From contig SZPC01000010.1 of NCBI GenBank assembly GCA_030263475.1, positions 1 to 64,000 of the forward strand: DNA of 64,000 nt. Direction: 5' to 3'. Origin of the DNA: OLB4 sp002050165. GTDB lineage: Bacteria; Bacteroidota; Ignavibacteria; Tepidaquicellales; Tepidaquicellaceae. The notes under the pieces are model-generated. The model saw only the letters and a list, made by a program, of their open reading frames with translations. It did not search any database and had not been told where the DNA came from. Of this stretch, positions 18,761 through 27,919 are shown piece by piece; the stretch's first letter is position 1; each line of letters starts with the position of its first letter. The position numbers and the translations under genes are program-made.

Positions 18761-19789
18761 ATGAAATTAATTTTCATTTTATTCTCGCTTATAATTGCCG
18801 GCACATCATTTCCTCAAGGTAATACAGGCAAAATTATAGGTAGCGCATTTGTAGATTTCTATTATAAAATCAACGGTGATTCAACCGGAGGCGACCTGCA
18901 ATATTCCAAACTTGGAAAAAATTCAAACGGGTTTGAAGCAAGGAGGATTAAATTAGGTTATGAATATAATTTTTCGGAAAAAATTTCAACTGTTATTGCG
19001 ATTGAGACCGAAGGTCGTAAAAGTTCCACCGGATACTATGATCTGTACCTGAAGGATGCCTACATAAGAATTAAGAAAATTCTACCCGGAACTGATCTTA
19101 TTGCGGGTCTTCAACCTACACCTGAAATCGGATATGACGGTGTTTACAGTTTCTGGTCTTACAGATCGGTTGAAAAATCTCTCTTGCACATGCGGGGAAT
19201 AATCTCCAGTCGTGATTGGGGAGTTGCGCTTCACGGAAAATTCGTAAAAGATAAACTTAGTTGTAAATTAATGCTTGCGAACGGATCAGGATTGAAAATT
19301 GATGGCGATAAATATAAAAAAGTTTATGCAACTGTTTTATTTAAGCCGGTTAATAGCCTATCGCTACAGTTCCACTCGGATTATTCCTCTTCAGATATTT
19401 TTGAGAATATTTATACTTTCAGCGGTTTTGTAGGATTTAAGATTCCCGGTTTCACTATCGGGTCTGAAGTCTTTTGGAATTTCAGAGAAGCTCGAAGTCA
19501 ACCCGGAAACACGGTTTCACCTTTCGGGTTTTCAGTATTTTCGGAATTTGGTTTGATGAGCAACGGAAGCATTAATTTATTCGCAAGGCTTGACAACTTT
19601 AATCCAAATTCAAAAAGTCACGATAATAGTTACACCGAAAATTTTTTAATCTTTGGTTCCGATATCCAACCGGTCAAAAATTTACATGTAATCCCCAATT
19701 TGTGGATGAATTTTTATTCACATAAGAAAAATTTTATTGAACAAAAGACAGATGTTGTTTCGAGAATTACATTAGTTTATTCGTTTTGA
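18761..19789 (+). CDS. porin-like outer-membrane beta-barrel protein
   Basis: I choose the ATG at 18761, which gives a clean 19-residue signal peptide (MKLIFILFSLIIAGTSFPQ). The open frame runs back to a TTG at 18728, but those 11 residues would spoil the signal. The mature part is rich in alternating aromatic and polar strands, such as GFEARRIKLGYEYNFSEKI and GVALHGKFVKDKLSCKLMLA, and ends with a terminal aromatic residue (VVSRITLVYSF). This resembles phosphate-selective porin O/P-like barrels of about 340 residues. Nutrient diffusion across the outer membrane is likely. The substrate is unknown, though polyphosphate genes flank it on both sides. It converges with the ppx gene. Confidence 0.7.
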   Translation: MKLIFILFSLIIAGTSFPQGNTGKIIGSAFVDFYYKINGDSTGGDLQYSKLGKNSNGFEARRIKLGYEYNFSEKISTVIAIETEGRKSSTGYYDLYLKDAYIRIKKILPGTDLIAGLQPTPEIGYDGVYSFWSYRSVEKSLLHMRGIISSRDWGVALHGKFVKDKLSCKLMLANGSGLKIDGDKYKKVYATVLFKPVNSLSLQFHSDYSSSDIFENIYTFSGFVGFKIPGFTIGSEVFWNFREARSQPGNTVSPFGFSVFSEFGLMSNGSINLFARLDNFNPNSKSHDNSYTENFLIFGSDIQPVKNLHVIPNLWMNFYSHKKNFIEQKTDVVSRITLVYSF

Positions 19790-19830
19790 GTTGAAGTCTG
19801 ATTAAATGCTCAGAAAATTTAAGAATATAT

Positions 19831-21402
19831 TTACGTTCCGATCTCCAACTTTACTCCAAACTCTTCTTCAAATAATTTCTTCCTTCGGTTAGCACCCCAA
19901 ATTTCAAGGTTTACATTTTCATCCTTTTTAGGAATTGCTTTAATCCGAATTGTAGATTTGTTTAAAAAAATCTCAAGTTCCTTCACTTTGCAATTATGAC
20001 CGCGATCTAAACCATCGGCGACCCTTAAAATTCCGGCAAGCTTCCTTACAATATTTTTACTTTTATCGTCAAGTCTGGAATACGCATCGTGCTTTATCTT
20101 CGGATGAGACTTCCGGTGATACCTGGCAATATTGGCAATAATTTCGATTTCATTAAAGTTGAAACCGAGCATTTCCGAATTTCTGATTATGTAATATGAA
20201 TGTTTATGGTGTGAAGAATGTGAGATGAAATACCCAATATCGTGAAGCACTGAAGCCGCCTGAAGATATTCTCTATCTCCCATAGTTAGATTGAATCTTT
20301 TACTGATTGAATCGAATATTTTCAGAGCAAGTTTAGAAACATGTTGTGAGTGCTCTTCCTCAAAGTTTGATTGTCGGGCAAGCGTCATTACACTTTTGTA
20401 CCTGACATCGCTGAGGTGACCAAGCGATTCACTTCCCCTTGATTTTTGAATCGTATCTAAAATAATCCCTTCTCGTAAAGCGTAATTTGAAATCGTAATT
20501 GAGTCAATATTAAGTTCTTTTAAAATTTGATCCACAATTATCACTCCAGCGGGAATTATATCGAGCCTCTTTGGATCAATACCGGGTATTTTTTTCCGAC
20601 CGTCAGGAGTTTCAATTTTTAATATTTTCCTGCTAAGTTTTTCAACCGCATCCCTTGTGCATACAAAGTTATTTATATTGTTGCTGTCAGCTCCATTACC
20701 ATATCCATTTTCAATTATCATTTGTCCTATATTTGTAATTGTTCCCGATGTACCGACCACCAGATCGAACCCTTGATTGTCGAGCGCACGTACGATTGGA
20801 TTAATAGAGCTTTTAACAAATGTGCGCGCATCGTCCGTTCGTTTTTTACTTGTAATCCCTTCAGGGAAATATTTATTGGTGAGCCTTATTGCGCCGATTT
20901 TTATGCTTTGTCCGAAATTGACATTCCCAAGGTTACCAAGAACAAACTCAGTGCTACCACCGCCTATATCAATTACAAGTATTTTCTTTTTAAAGACCGG
21001 TAATGCCTGAATGACCCCAAGGTAAATAAGCCTTGCCTCTTCATACCCCGAAACAACTTCTATTACAATACCTGTTTTTTCGAAAACCTGATTTATAAAT
21101 TCATCACGGTTGATTGCTTCTCTTGTTGCGCTGGTGGCTACTGCCCTGACCACTGCGTTATAATCATTGCAAATGAGCTTAAATCTTTTCAACGCCTTTA
21201 TTGCCCTGTTCATTGCTTCTTTGTTGAGATATTTCATATCACGCGAGCCTGAACCGAGCCTTACAACTTCCTTATCGCTTGTAAGCACCTTGAACCGGTT
21301 TATATCAGTAACTTTGGCAACAACAATATGGATTGAGTTTGTACCAATATCAATTGCCGCGAGCGAATGATTTTTTGAAATATCAAATTCTTCCAATATC
21401 AT
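19831..21402 (-). CDS. ppx: exopolyphosphatase / pppGpp phosphatase family (Ppx/GppA)
   Basis: This 523-residue protein is a member of the ASKHA-fold Ppx/GppA family, which hydrolyses polyphosphate ends or pppGpp. The phosphate-binding motifs are LAAIDIGTNSIHIVVAKV at about residues 14-31, the acidic EARLIYLGV catalytic region, VIDIGGGSTEFV, and VGTSGTITNIGQM. The C-terminal third is an HD-type domain (EEHSQHVSKLALKIF with VLHDIGYFISHSSHHKHS). The gene overlaps the glycosyltransferase upstream by 20 nt. The family assignment is firm. The choice between polyphosphate and pppGpp as substrate is not, although ppk1 nearby favours polyphosphate. Confidence 0.88.
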   Translation of the reverse strand: MILEEFDISKNHSLAAIDIGTNSIHIVVAKVTDINRFKVLTSDKEVVRLGSGSRDMKYLNKEAMNRAIKALKRFKLICNDYNAVVRAVATSATREAINRDEFINQVFEKTGIVIEVVSGYEEARLIYLGVIQALPVFKKKILVIDIGGGSTEFVLGNLGNVNFGQSIKIGAIRLTNKYFPEGITSKKRTDDARTFVKSSINPIVRALDNQGFDLVVGTSGTITNIGQMIIENGYGNGADSNNINNFVCTRDAVEKLSRKILKIETPDGRKKIPGIDPKRLDIIPAGVIIVDQILKELNIDSITISNYALREGIILDTIQKSRGSESLGHLSDVRYKSVMTLARQSNFEEEHSQHVSKLALKIFDSISKRFNLTMGDREYLQAASVLHDIGYFISHSSHHKHSYYIIRNSEMLGFNFNEIEIIANIARYHRKSHPKIKHDAYSRLDDKSKNIVRKLAGILRVADGLDRGHNCKVKELEIFLNKSTIRIKAIPKKDENVNLEIWGANRRKKLFEEEFGVKLEIGT

Positions 21403-22441
21403 TTAATAGTTCAATACAGTTTTTGAAAACCTCTTCTACGCTGATATCATTGACGGATTTAGTTTTTGACTGGATGAAAATTTTATTTTTTCCCCACGGC
21501 GCCCATTCAAATCCATTAGTCGGACCGAATAATGAAACTACATTTGCATCAACACCTGCAGCGACATGCATTACACCGGTATCGTTTGTAATGTAAAGTG
21601 CAAGTTTTTTTATACAAGCCGCAACATTACGTATCTGCTGACCGCTTAAAATAACATGACCTATATTTGCTTCAGATAATAATTCAGAAAGTTTTTGTGT
21701 AACTTCAACATCAATATTTCCTGATGAAATCATAAACTCATTATAATCCGCAGCACAAAATTTTTTAATCAATGCCAGAAAATTTTCAATCGCCCATTGA
21801 TTTAGTATTTTACCTGCTCCGGGATGCAGACCAATCACACGGTTTGTTTTGAAATTTTGTTTAAAGAAATCGTTTGCAAAGTTAATTTCTTCATCGGATA
21901 ATTTCAGTTTAATCGTTCTTTCATTTTCAGGCAGGTCACAGCCGAGTTGCCTGCCGATATCAAGGTTCCTTTCAATCTGGTGCTTTCTTTCAACATCCCA
22001 GTTAAATTCTGAAGAGACATTTAACAAATACCCTGCCTTATTAACTTTATTATTAATTTTAGCTGCACCAACTCTGATAGGCGCTCCGGAAAGAAAATTA
22101 ATTATATGTGAGGTTCTTGAAAATGCTACAGTGGACGGAACAATACCTAATTGATATTTATCGCTCCGTAGTTTTCTCAGGAAATTAAGAATTCCCGTTA
22201 TTGTGCTCTTATCAAAAACTAAAATCTCATCAATAAACGGATTGATTTCGCTATAGAGAATTCTGTAGTTAACAGGTGATGCCACAAGTGTGATTTTGGC
22301 GTGTGGGAATTTCCTTCGTAGAGATTCATAAAGCGGAACTGAACATAACATATCGCCAAGTTGATTGTGCTGTCTGACAATAAGAATATTCTTCACAAAA
22401 CCCGGATCAGACAATTTTCCCAAAATTAACTGTCTGTCCAA
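21383..22441 (-). CDS. glycosyltransferase family 9 (heptosyltransferase-like)
   Basis: This is a third GT9 enzyme, 352 residues, with KNILIVRQHNQLGDMLCSVPLYESLRRKFP at the N-terminus. The donor-binding motif is ITNDTGVMHVAAGVDANVV followed by SLFGPTNGFEWAPWG. The QHNQLGD variant differs from the GG.GD form of the gene at 2583-3671, so a distinct acceptor is likely. It is embedded in the sucD-to-ppx operon: a 1-nt gap separates it from the small membrane protein and it overlaps ppx by 20 nt. It is probably involved in LPS or lipid-linked glycan assembly. Confidence 0.85.
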   Translation of the reverse strand: MDRQLILGKLSDPGFVKNILIVRQHNQLGDMLCSVPLYESLRRKFPHAKITLVASPVNYRILYSEINPFIDEILVFDKSTITGILNFLRKLRSDKYQLGIVPSTVAFSRTSHIINFLSGAPIRVGAAKINNKVNKAGYLLNVSSEFNWDVERKHQIERNLDIGRQLGCDLPENERTIKLKLSDEEINFANDFFKQNFKTNRVIGLHPGAGKILNQWAIENFLALIKKFCAADYNEFMISSGNIDVEVTQKLSELLSEANIGHVILSGQQIRNVAACIKKLALYITNDTGVMHVAAGVDANVVSLFGPTNGFEWAPWGKNKIFIQSKTKSVNDISVEEVFKNCIELLNDIGRI

Positions 22442-22442
22442 A

Positions 22443-22631
22443 TTAATTTATTTCCTCAAATTCTGCGTCAACCATTTTGCTTCGATCAATACCTGAAGCA
22501 CTCTGCCGGTTACGATTCTCATAAAACGTATTATTTTTGCCGGAAAATTTTTTTATCGCTCCCGACAGAAGACGGTTTAAAATAAAAATCAGTATCAGCA
22601 GGACTGCAAGTATAACACCTATTTTTCCCAT
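22443..22631 (-). CDS. small single-pass membrane protein, unrecognised
   Basis: This 62-residue protein has one N-terminal membrane helix (GKIGVILAVLLILIFILNRLL) followed by a basic, then acidic, hydrophilic tail ending in AEFEEIN. I do not recognise the family. It is supported as a real gene by its tight fit: the start overlaps the kinase stop by one base and its stop lies 1 nt before the glycosyltransferase gene. It may be an inner-membrane anchor with its tail in the cytoplasm. Confidence 0.65.
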   Translation of the reverse strand: MGKIGVILAVLLILIFILNRLLSGAIKKFSGKNNTFYENRNRQSASGIDRSKMVDAEFEEIN

Positions 22632-23284
22632 TATCGTGCAAGCCTTTTATTTACCGGATCGTAATATTCAATCGCAGCGTGAACAGGTTTGGTGATTTCA
22701 TTGAATAAATCTTCAAACTCTTTTTCATTATTTACAAAATCTATTTCCGACGCATTTACAATAATAAGTTTGGATTTCTTGTATCGGAAGAAATAATAAT
22801 TGTACGCATCGTTCAGATTTTTAATGTAATCTTCCTGAATATTTCTCTCGTAATCCCGGTCACGAAATTTTATGTTAGCTAAAAGGCGCTCGGTAGAATT
22901 CTGGAGGTAAACTATTAAATCAGGTGTAATGATTGACTTTTCGATACTGGCTACAATCCGTTCATAAAGGTCAAGTTCATCATCGTTGAGGTTCAGGTAA
23001 GCAAATATTTTATCCTTCTCAAATATGTAATCTGAAACAATGTAATTATGGAATAAATCGCTCTTGGTTTCAGCAGTAAGTTGTTTGAATCGACTAAGTA
23101 GAAAATATGTCTGAGTGTGAAAAGCGTAATGTTTCGGATCATCGTAGAATCTTTTCAGAAACGGGTTCTCTTCAAATTTTTCCAAAATCAACTTCGCATC
23201 CAACCTTTCACCGAGTTTCCTTGCAAGCGATGTTTTGCCGGCGCCTATTACTCCCTCAACTGCAATATATTTGATGTCGTTCAA
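22631..23284 (-). CDS. deoxynucleoside kinase (dGK/dCK type)
   Basis: This is a cytosolic kinase of the deoxyadenosine/deoxyguanosine/deoxycytidine kinase family for nucleoside salvage. The 217 residues include a P-loop at about residues 10-18 (GVIGAGKTSLA), an EKFEENPFLKRFY substrate segment, DYIFEKD and the lid-type arginines in RDRDYERNI. It overlaps folK by 4 nt. The folK-dNK adjacency is common in Bacteroidota-type genomes. The base specificity cannot be read with confidence. Confidence 0.88.
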   Translation of the reverse strand: MNDIKYIAVEGVIGAGKTSLARKLGERLDAKLILEKFEENPFLKRFYDDPKHYAFHTQTYFLLSRFKQLTAETKSDLFHNYIVSDYIFEKDKIFAYLNLNDDELDLYERIVASIEKSIITPDLIVYLQNSTERLLANIKFRDRDYERNIQEDYIKNLNDAYNYYFFRYKKSKLIIVNASEIDFVNNEKEFEDLFNEITKPVHAAIEYYDPVNKRLAR

Positions 23285-23775
23285 TAGAGTTTGTGTTCAG
23301 TTTTGTGAACTTTTAATTTATCCGGTGAAATTTTGAGTAGTTCATGTACTGTACGCTTAATAACAGGGTGCATGAACTCCGGCTCAAGCTCAACCAACGG
23401 AATTAAAACAAAATTTCTGTTCTCAATTTGCTTGTGTGGAATGCTCAGACCTTCACTTTCAATTATCTGATCCCCGTAAAACAACAGATCAATATCAATT
23501 TCTCTTTCAGCCCATTTAACGTTTGCAGAACGTTCGAGCGCCTTTTCAATTGATTTCAACTTTTTCAAAAGCACTCCGGGTTCAAGCGATGTTTCCGCTT
23601 CTGCAATCGCATTAAGGAACATATTTTGATTGCTGAATCCCCAGGGTTCTGTTTCATAAACCGATGAACACTTTAAAATCTCAATTTCGTCACATTCGTC
23701 AATAAGCTTGCAAGCTCTATTGAGATAACTCAACCTGTTACCTTTATTTGAGCCAAACCCGAGAAATACTCTCAT
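23281..23775 (-). CDS. folK: 6-hydroxymethyl-7,8-dihydropterin pyrophosphokinase
   Basis: FolK transfers pyrophosphate from ATP to hydroxymethyl-dihydropterin in folate synthesis. The 164 residues are normal for the family. GFGSNKGNRLSYLNRAC is at the N-terminus, SSVYETEPWGFSNQNMFLNA binds the pterin, and the catalytic loop has the conserved EREIDIDLLFYGD, followed by IPHKQIENRNFVLIPLVEL. It overlaps both folB and the kinase gene by 4 nt (ATGA type), so it is clearly in an operon. Confidence 0.95.
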   Translation of the reverse strand: MRVFLGFGSNKGNRLSYLNRACKLIDECDEIEILKCSSVYETEPWGFSNQNMFLNAIAEAETSLEPGVLLKKLKSIEKALERSANVKWAEREIDIDLLFYGDQIIESEGLSIPHKQIENRNFVLIPLVELEPEFMHPVIKRTVHELLKISPDKLKVHKTEHKLY

Positions 23776-24131
23776 GTTCTTTTGTAATCGGAAATAATTT
23801 CAACGCTATCAATTAAACCGATCGGCGCATTGGATTTGCGGATGCTGAGCTTTACCGATTCCACAAGTTCAAAATTTTCTAAAATTGAATTCCCGATAAC
23901 CTGATTAAGGGTTTCGAGTAAATTGAACTTATTATTAAGAATTATTTCTCTGATATGATTATAAACGCTCTGATAATCTACGGTAAGACTGAGGTCATCA
24001 ACACCGGCAAGGGAAGGGATATTGCAGTGCATTTCAACATCAAGCTGAAATTCATTTCCGAAATCTTTTTCATACTGATGAACACCGTGATAAGCGAAGA
24101 ATCTCGCGTTATTGATTCGAATCGTGGTCAT
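23772..24131 (-). CDS. folB: dihydroneopterin aldolase
   Basis: FolB converts dihydroneopterin to 6-hydroxymethyl-dihydropterin, directly upstream of FolK in the pathway. The 119 residues show the T-fold pattern: RINNARFFAYHGVHQYEKDFG near the start, DLSLTVDYQSVYNHIREI in the middle with the tyrosine of the active site, and VESVKLSIRKSNAPIG near the end. It overlaps sucD and folK by 4 nt each. Confidence 0.93.
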   Translation of the reverse strand: MTTIRINNARFFAYHGVHQYEKDFGNEFQLDVEMHCNIPSLAGVDDLSLTVDYQSVYNHIREIILNNKFNLLETLNQVIGNSILENFELVESVKLSIRKSNAPIGLIDSVEIISDYKRT

Positions 24132-25114
24132 TTGGATTTGCGTGATTCTTCAGTTTTCTTTTTCGGTTTTCTACCGGCTTTCGATTTCTCTGGTAATGTA
24201 CCAAGTGACCATCTGCTACGGATTTTTTTCTTCAGTGCGGTTTGAACGGCTTTACCTATATCGGCAGGTGAGAGCACCGTTATTATTCCGCATTTTTTCA
24301 TGGTACTAATCTTAGCTTCAGCAGTGCCTTTCCCGCCTGAAATAATAGCTCCGGCATGTCCCATCCTTCTGCCGGGCGGAGCCGTCCTGCCGGCAATAAA
24401 ACCGATAACGGGTTTTTTTACATTCTTCTTAATATAGTATGCAGCTTCCTCTTCCGCGCTACCGCCAATCTCACCTATCATAAGTATCGCTTCAGTATCT
24501 TCATCTTCATTAAAAAGTTTTACAGCATCTATAAACCGTGTACCAATAACCGGATCACCGCCGATACCGATACAAGTTGATTGACCGATTCCTAATTTCG
24601 TTAATTGATCTACCGCTTCGTATGTCAGAGTACCGCTACGTGAAATTACGCCCACGTTTCCGCTCCTGTGAATGAACCCGGGCATGATACCTATTTTACA
24701 TTCATTAGGTGTAATGATACCGGGACAATTCGGACCGATAAACCTTACCTCTTGTCCGGAGGCGTTGAGAGTTTTTACATGATTGTACGCTTTTATCATA
24801 TCACGGGTAGGAATGCCTTCGGTAATGCAGACTATAACTTTGATTCCTGCATCAGCGGCTTCAATGATTGCATCGGCTGCAAAAGAAGCAGGAACAAATA
24901 TTACCGAAGCGGTTGCTTTTGTTTCAGCTATTGCTTCTTTTACAGAATTAAAGATTGGGATTTTATCCAGAAACTTTGTACCACCTTTACCGGGTGTAAC
25001 TCCGGCTACTACTTTGGTCCCGTACTCAATCATTTGCTTTGTATGAAAAGAACCTTCGGAACCTGTAATTCCCTGTACGATAACTTTCGTCTTTTTGTTT
25101 ACGAGTATGCTCAT
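24128..25114 (-). CDS. sucD: succinate--CoA ligase alpha subunit, with a basic C-terminal tail
   Basis: SucD is the CoA-binding, phospho-histidine subunit of succinyl-CoA synthetase in the TCA cycle. The N-terminal pattern KTKVIVQGITGSEGSFHTKQMIEYGTKVV, the CoA loop (FIGPNCPGIITPNECKIGIM) and the phosphorylated histidine in RRMGHAGAIISGG are all present. SucD is normally about 290 residues. This one has 328, with an extra 30-35-residue tail very rich in Lys and Arg (KSKAGRKPKKKTEESRKSK). The partner sucC is not in the window. It lies 15 nt after the lipoprotein gene and overlaps folB. Confidence 0.93.
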   Translation of the reverse strand: MSILVNKKTKVIVQGITGSEGSFHTKQMIEYGTKVVAGVTPGKGGTKFLDKIPIFNSVKEAIAETKATASVIFVPASFAADAIIEAADAGIKVIVCITEGIPTRDMIKAYNHVKTLNASGQEVRFIGPNCPGIITPNECKIGIMPGFIHRSGNVGVISRSGTLTYEAVDQLTKLGIGQSTCIGIGGDPVIGTRFIDAVKLFNEDEDTEAILMIGEIGGSAEEEAAYYIKKNVKKPVIGFIAGRTAPPGRRMGHAGAIISGGKGTAEAKISTMKKCGIITVLSPADIGKAVQTALKKKIRSRWSLGTLPEKSKAGRKPKKKTEESRKSK

Positions 25115-25129
25115 TTACTTTTATAGTTT

Positions 25130-25792
25130 TTATTTCATGATTACTTTATTGCTCTTTATTTTCCAATTACCGTTTTTATCGGCAACCAGATTGTATAAAA
25201 CTTCCATTTCGATTTCCTTTTCAGCGCTATTTTCAATATCTGTTTGCTTAACCTTTACCTTTACAGTGGCAGTGTTACCGCTTTGTTTTACAACCTTCGG
25301 CTCAGAAATTACCTGAAACTTTTTCGTGTCTTTATAATTTTTTTTAAAAACATCAACAGAGCGTTTCTGCCACAACTTGCTTGCATTCTTCATGTTTTTT
25401 TCAAAGTTTCCGTCTTTGCTTACTCCCCGTTTGATATATTCAAGATAATCGTTGATTGCGGATGTCGGGTTACTTATTCGTTGGTTTAATTCCTTTTCCT
25501 TTTTAATGTTTTCTCTTTGCTTGCGTGTTAGAGTAGGCTTTTTTACTACCGTATCCTGTGTTTGGGTAGTATCTGCAGCACTGAGTGTATCAAGCATCTT
25601 TTCACGTTTCATTAATTCCTCTTCCTTCAACCGGAGAAATTCTTCTTTAGCCTGTAATTCGGATTCTTTGTCTGATGATAACTCTCTGTCTGGGGGGACA
25701 AATACGGGTTCCTCATCTTTATTATCACATGCAGCAAATAAAAACATTATTAAAATTATAGCGGGAGTAAAATTGCGAAGTGAAATTATCAT
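25130..25792 (-). CDS. predicted lipoprotein with a coiled-coil segment, unrecognised
   Basis: This 220-residue protein has an N-terminal signal with a lipobox (LFAAC, the cysteine near residue 22). A highly charged helix follows (residues 40-75, rich in E/K/L), then a Thr/Gln-rich linker. The C-terminal globular part of about 95 residues (FEKNMKNASKLWQKRSVDVF to NGNWKIKSNKVIMK) resembles NTF2-like or DUF4878-like lipoprotein domains, ending in a W-K-I strand. It is probably anchored in the outer or inner membrane facing the periplasm. It heads the operon that continues into sucD. Confidence 0.65.
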   Translation of the reverse strand: MIISLRNFTPAIILIMFLFAACDNKDEEPVFVPPDRELSSDKESELQAKEEFLRLKEEELMKREKMLDTLSAADTTQTQDTVVKKPTLTRKQRENIKKEKELNQRISNPTSAINDYLEYIKRGVSKDGNFEKNMKNASKLWQKRSVDVFKKNYKDTKKFQVISEPKVVKQSGNTATVKVKVKQTDIENSAEKEIEMEVLYNLVADKNGNWKIKSNKVIMK

Positions 25793-26002
25793 ATTTTAAA
25801 ATACTTTTTAGATTCTACATATTCAATTAATAAACCTTAACAGAGCCAGCGTAATTACATTATAAACAAGTTATTTACCTTTACGTTAATTTCGCTGTAA
25901 AATATTTTAATCTATCTTGAATAATCAGAAACATGATATTATTTTACACAGAATACCTGTTAAAAATAACTTTTCCACTTACAAAAATTTCCAATAAATT
26001 AT

Positions 26003-27286
26003 ATGTCCAACATCTATAAAGAGCCTGCACCTTACCATAAAGGCGAAGCGAATCCTTTTGAGTCAATGTTAATAAGGTTCGATCAGGCGGCACAAATTTA
26101 CAACTTAGACAAAGGTCTATACAATTATTTAAAGCACCCAGTAAAGCAGGTAATCGTTTCTATTCCGGTCCAGATGGATAACGGCAACCTTGAAGTGTTT
26201 GAAGGCTACCGAGTAATACACGATAATATTTTGGGACCATCAAAAGGCGGAATCCGGTACGCTCCCGATGTTGACATTGAAGAAGTGAAAGCATTGGCAT
26301 CGTGGATGACGTGGAAATGCGCTATTGCGAATCTTCCGTTTGGTGGTGCAAAAGGCGGTATAAAGTGCGACCCAAAAAAATTATCAGTTGGAGAACTTGA
26401 GAAACTCACCAGGAGATATACAGCCAATATGCTTGAAATATTCGGGCCTGATATTGACATTCCCGCACCGGATATGAATACCGATGAACAGGTTATGGCA
26501 TGGATAATGGATACATATAGTATGCACAAAAGGAAAACCGTAACCGGTGTTGTTACAGGGAAACCCGTTATAATCGGGGGCTCACGGGGACGAAGGGAAG
26601 CAACCGGTAGAGGCGTGATGATTGCAACTCTAGCCGCTTGTGGAAAAATTAATATCGAACCTGCCGGAATGGAAGTTGCTGTTCAGGGATTCGGAAATGT
26701 CGGATCTGTCAGCGCGAAATTACTTTTTGAAAAAGGCGCAAAAATCGTTGCTATCAGCGATGTAACCGGCGGATTCTATAATAAAGACGGAATTGATATC
26801 CCCGCTGCAATTGAATTCGTTAAAGCACATAAAACTCTTGAAGGATCTGACTTCGGAACTCCAATTACAAATGAAGAGTTGTTAGAAATCGATTGCAAAG
26901 TTCTTATACCCGCTGCAAAAGAAGATCAGATCAATGCCGATAACGCTTCCAGAATTAAAGCAACTCTGATAGTCGAAGGTGCAAATGGTCCGACCAAAGC
27001 TGAAGCTGATGAAATTCTAAGGTCACGTGAGATTATGGTTATTCCTGATATACTCGCTAATTCAGGCGGTGTAATTGTTTCATATTTCGAGTGGGTTCAG
27101 GACAGGCTTGGATATTTCTGGGAAGAGGAAGACGTGAATGGCAGATTAAACCGCATGATGACTGAGGCATTTGATGCGGTCTATTTTACTGCTTTAAAAT
27201 ATAATTCAACCCTCCGTCTTGCCGCTTATATATATGCAATTGATAAAGTTTCACAGGTGTTAAAACTTCGTGGTATTTACGGATAA
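26003..27286 (+). CDS. gdhA: glutamate dehydrogenase
   Basis: This Glu/Leu/Phe/Val dehydrogenase of 427 residues catalyses reversible amination of 2-oxoglutarate and belongs to the hexameric class. The glutamate-binding region is KGGIRYAPDVDIEEVKALASWMTWK. The catalytic lysine is in LPFGGAKGGIKCDP, and the catalytic aspartate is in DIPAPDMNTDE. The Rossmann motif is VQGFGNVGSVSAKLL. A 210-bp AT-rich gap precedes it, carrying no obvious repeat. With glnA at 60 kb it forms the ammonium-assimilation capacity of the window. Cofactor preference is not evident. Confidence 0.93.
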   Translation: MSNIYKEPAPYHKGEANPFESMLIRFDQAAQIYNLDKGLYNYLKHPVKQVIVSIPVQMDNGNLEVFEGYRVIHDNILGPSKGGIRYAPDVDIEEVKALASWMTWKCAIANLPFGGAKGGIKCDPKKLSVGELEKLTRRYTANMLEIFGPDIDIPAPDMNTDEQVMAWIMDTYSMHKRKTVTGVVTGKPVIIGGSRGRREATGRGVMIATLAACGKINIEPAGMEVAVQGFGNVGSVSAKLLFEKGAKIVAISDVTGGFYNKDGIDIPAAIEFVKAHKTLEGSDFGTPITNEELLEIDCKVLIPAAKEDQINADNASRIKATLIVEGANGPTKAEADEILRSREIMVIPDILANSGGVIVSYFEWVQDRLGYFWEEEDVNGRLNRMMTEAFDAVYFTALKYNSTLRLAAYIYAIDKVSQVLKLRGIYG

Positions 27287-27298
27287 ACAAATTATACA

Positions 27299-27919
27299 TT
27301 GCTGTATCGGATATTAATAGCCTCATTATCGTTCGTTTTTCTTAAACCGGTTACCGCATATTTACAGAATTTGCCTGCGACGAATCTCGAGATAATCAAT
27401 AAAAGCCTCGGTGAGGTATTCGATAAATGGCAGGATTTGATAAACCTGAAAGGTAAAGAGAAAACGTACCTGATAAAGGTAAACGGAACCGACGACGATG
27501 CAGAATTTTTTCTTTCTGCATTAAAACAAAGGTTCAGGGATTATAACTTTGTTTATCAAATCAGCAATGATTCTATTGCCGTGTTTGAATTTACATTTGT
27601 GGATATTAGTCTAAACTATACACAGATTAATCAATCGAACATTTTGGGAAACAAATTAGTATTGAGACAAATTGCTGTTGAAACTAAACTAAGTTACATT
27701 GAACCTGATTTCAATGGTGTCGAAACATTCCATTTTAATTCGGAACAACAGGACGAATTTCCGTTAAAAGATTACGATTACATCGAAGATACTTCACTTT
27801 CATTTGCGCATGCAGAATTACCACAAGAGAGTTTTATTGATCGTATTATTTTCCCTGCCTTGCTTGTAACAATTTCAGCAGCGACGGTAATTTTATTTTT
27901 CATTATCAGAACTAAATGA
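27299..27919 (+). CDS. envelope protein with signal sequence and C-terminal membrane helix, unrecognised
   Basis: This 206-residue protein starts at a TTG. It has a hydrophobic N-terminal signal (LIASLSFVFLKPVTA), a periplasmic alpha/beta domain of about 160 residues, and a final membrane helix (IIFPALLVTISAATVILFFIIR) before a short basic end. I do not recognise the family. The stop overlaps the bamD start by 4 nt and gdhA ends 12 nt upstream. Coupling to bamD suggests a role in the cell envelope, but no function can be assigned. Confidence 0.6.
   Translation: MLYRILIASLSFVFLKPVTAYLQNLPATNLEIINKSLGEVFDKWQDLINLKGKEKTYLIKVNGTDDDAEFFLSALKQRFRDYNFVYQISNDSIAVFEFTFVDISLNYTQINQSNILGNKLVLRQIAVETKLSYIEPDFNGVETFHFNSEQQDEFPLKDYDYIEDTSLSFAHAELPQESFIDRIIFPALLVTISAATVILFFIIRTK

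Noticed and set aside
24668..25126. 152-residue open frame on the plus strand
   Set aside because: It lies antisense inside sucD, has unusual composition and no family pattern. Shadow of a real gene.
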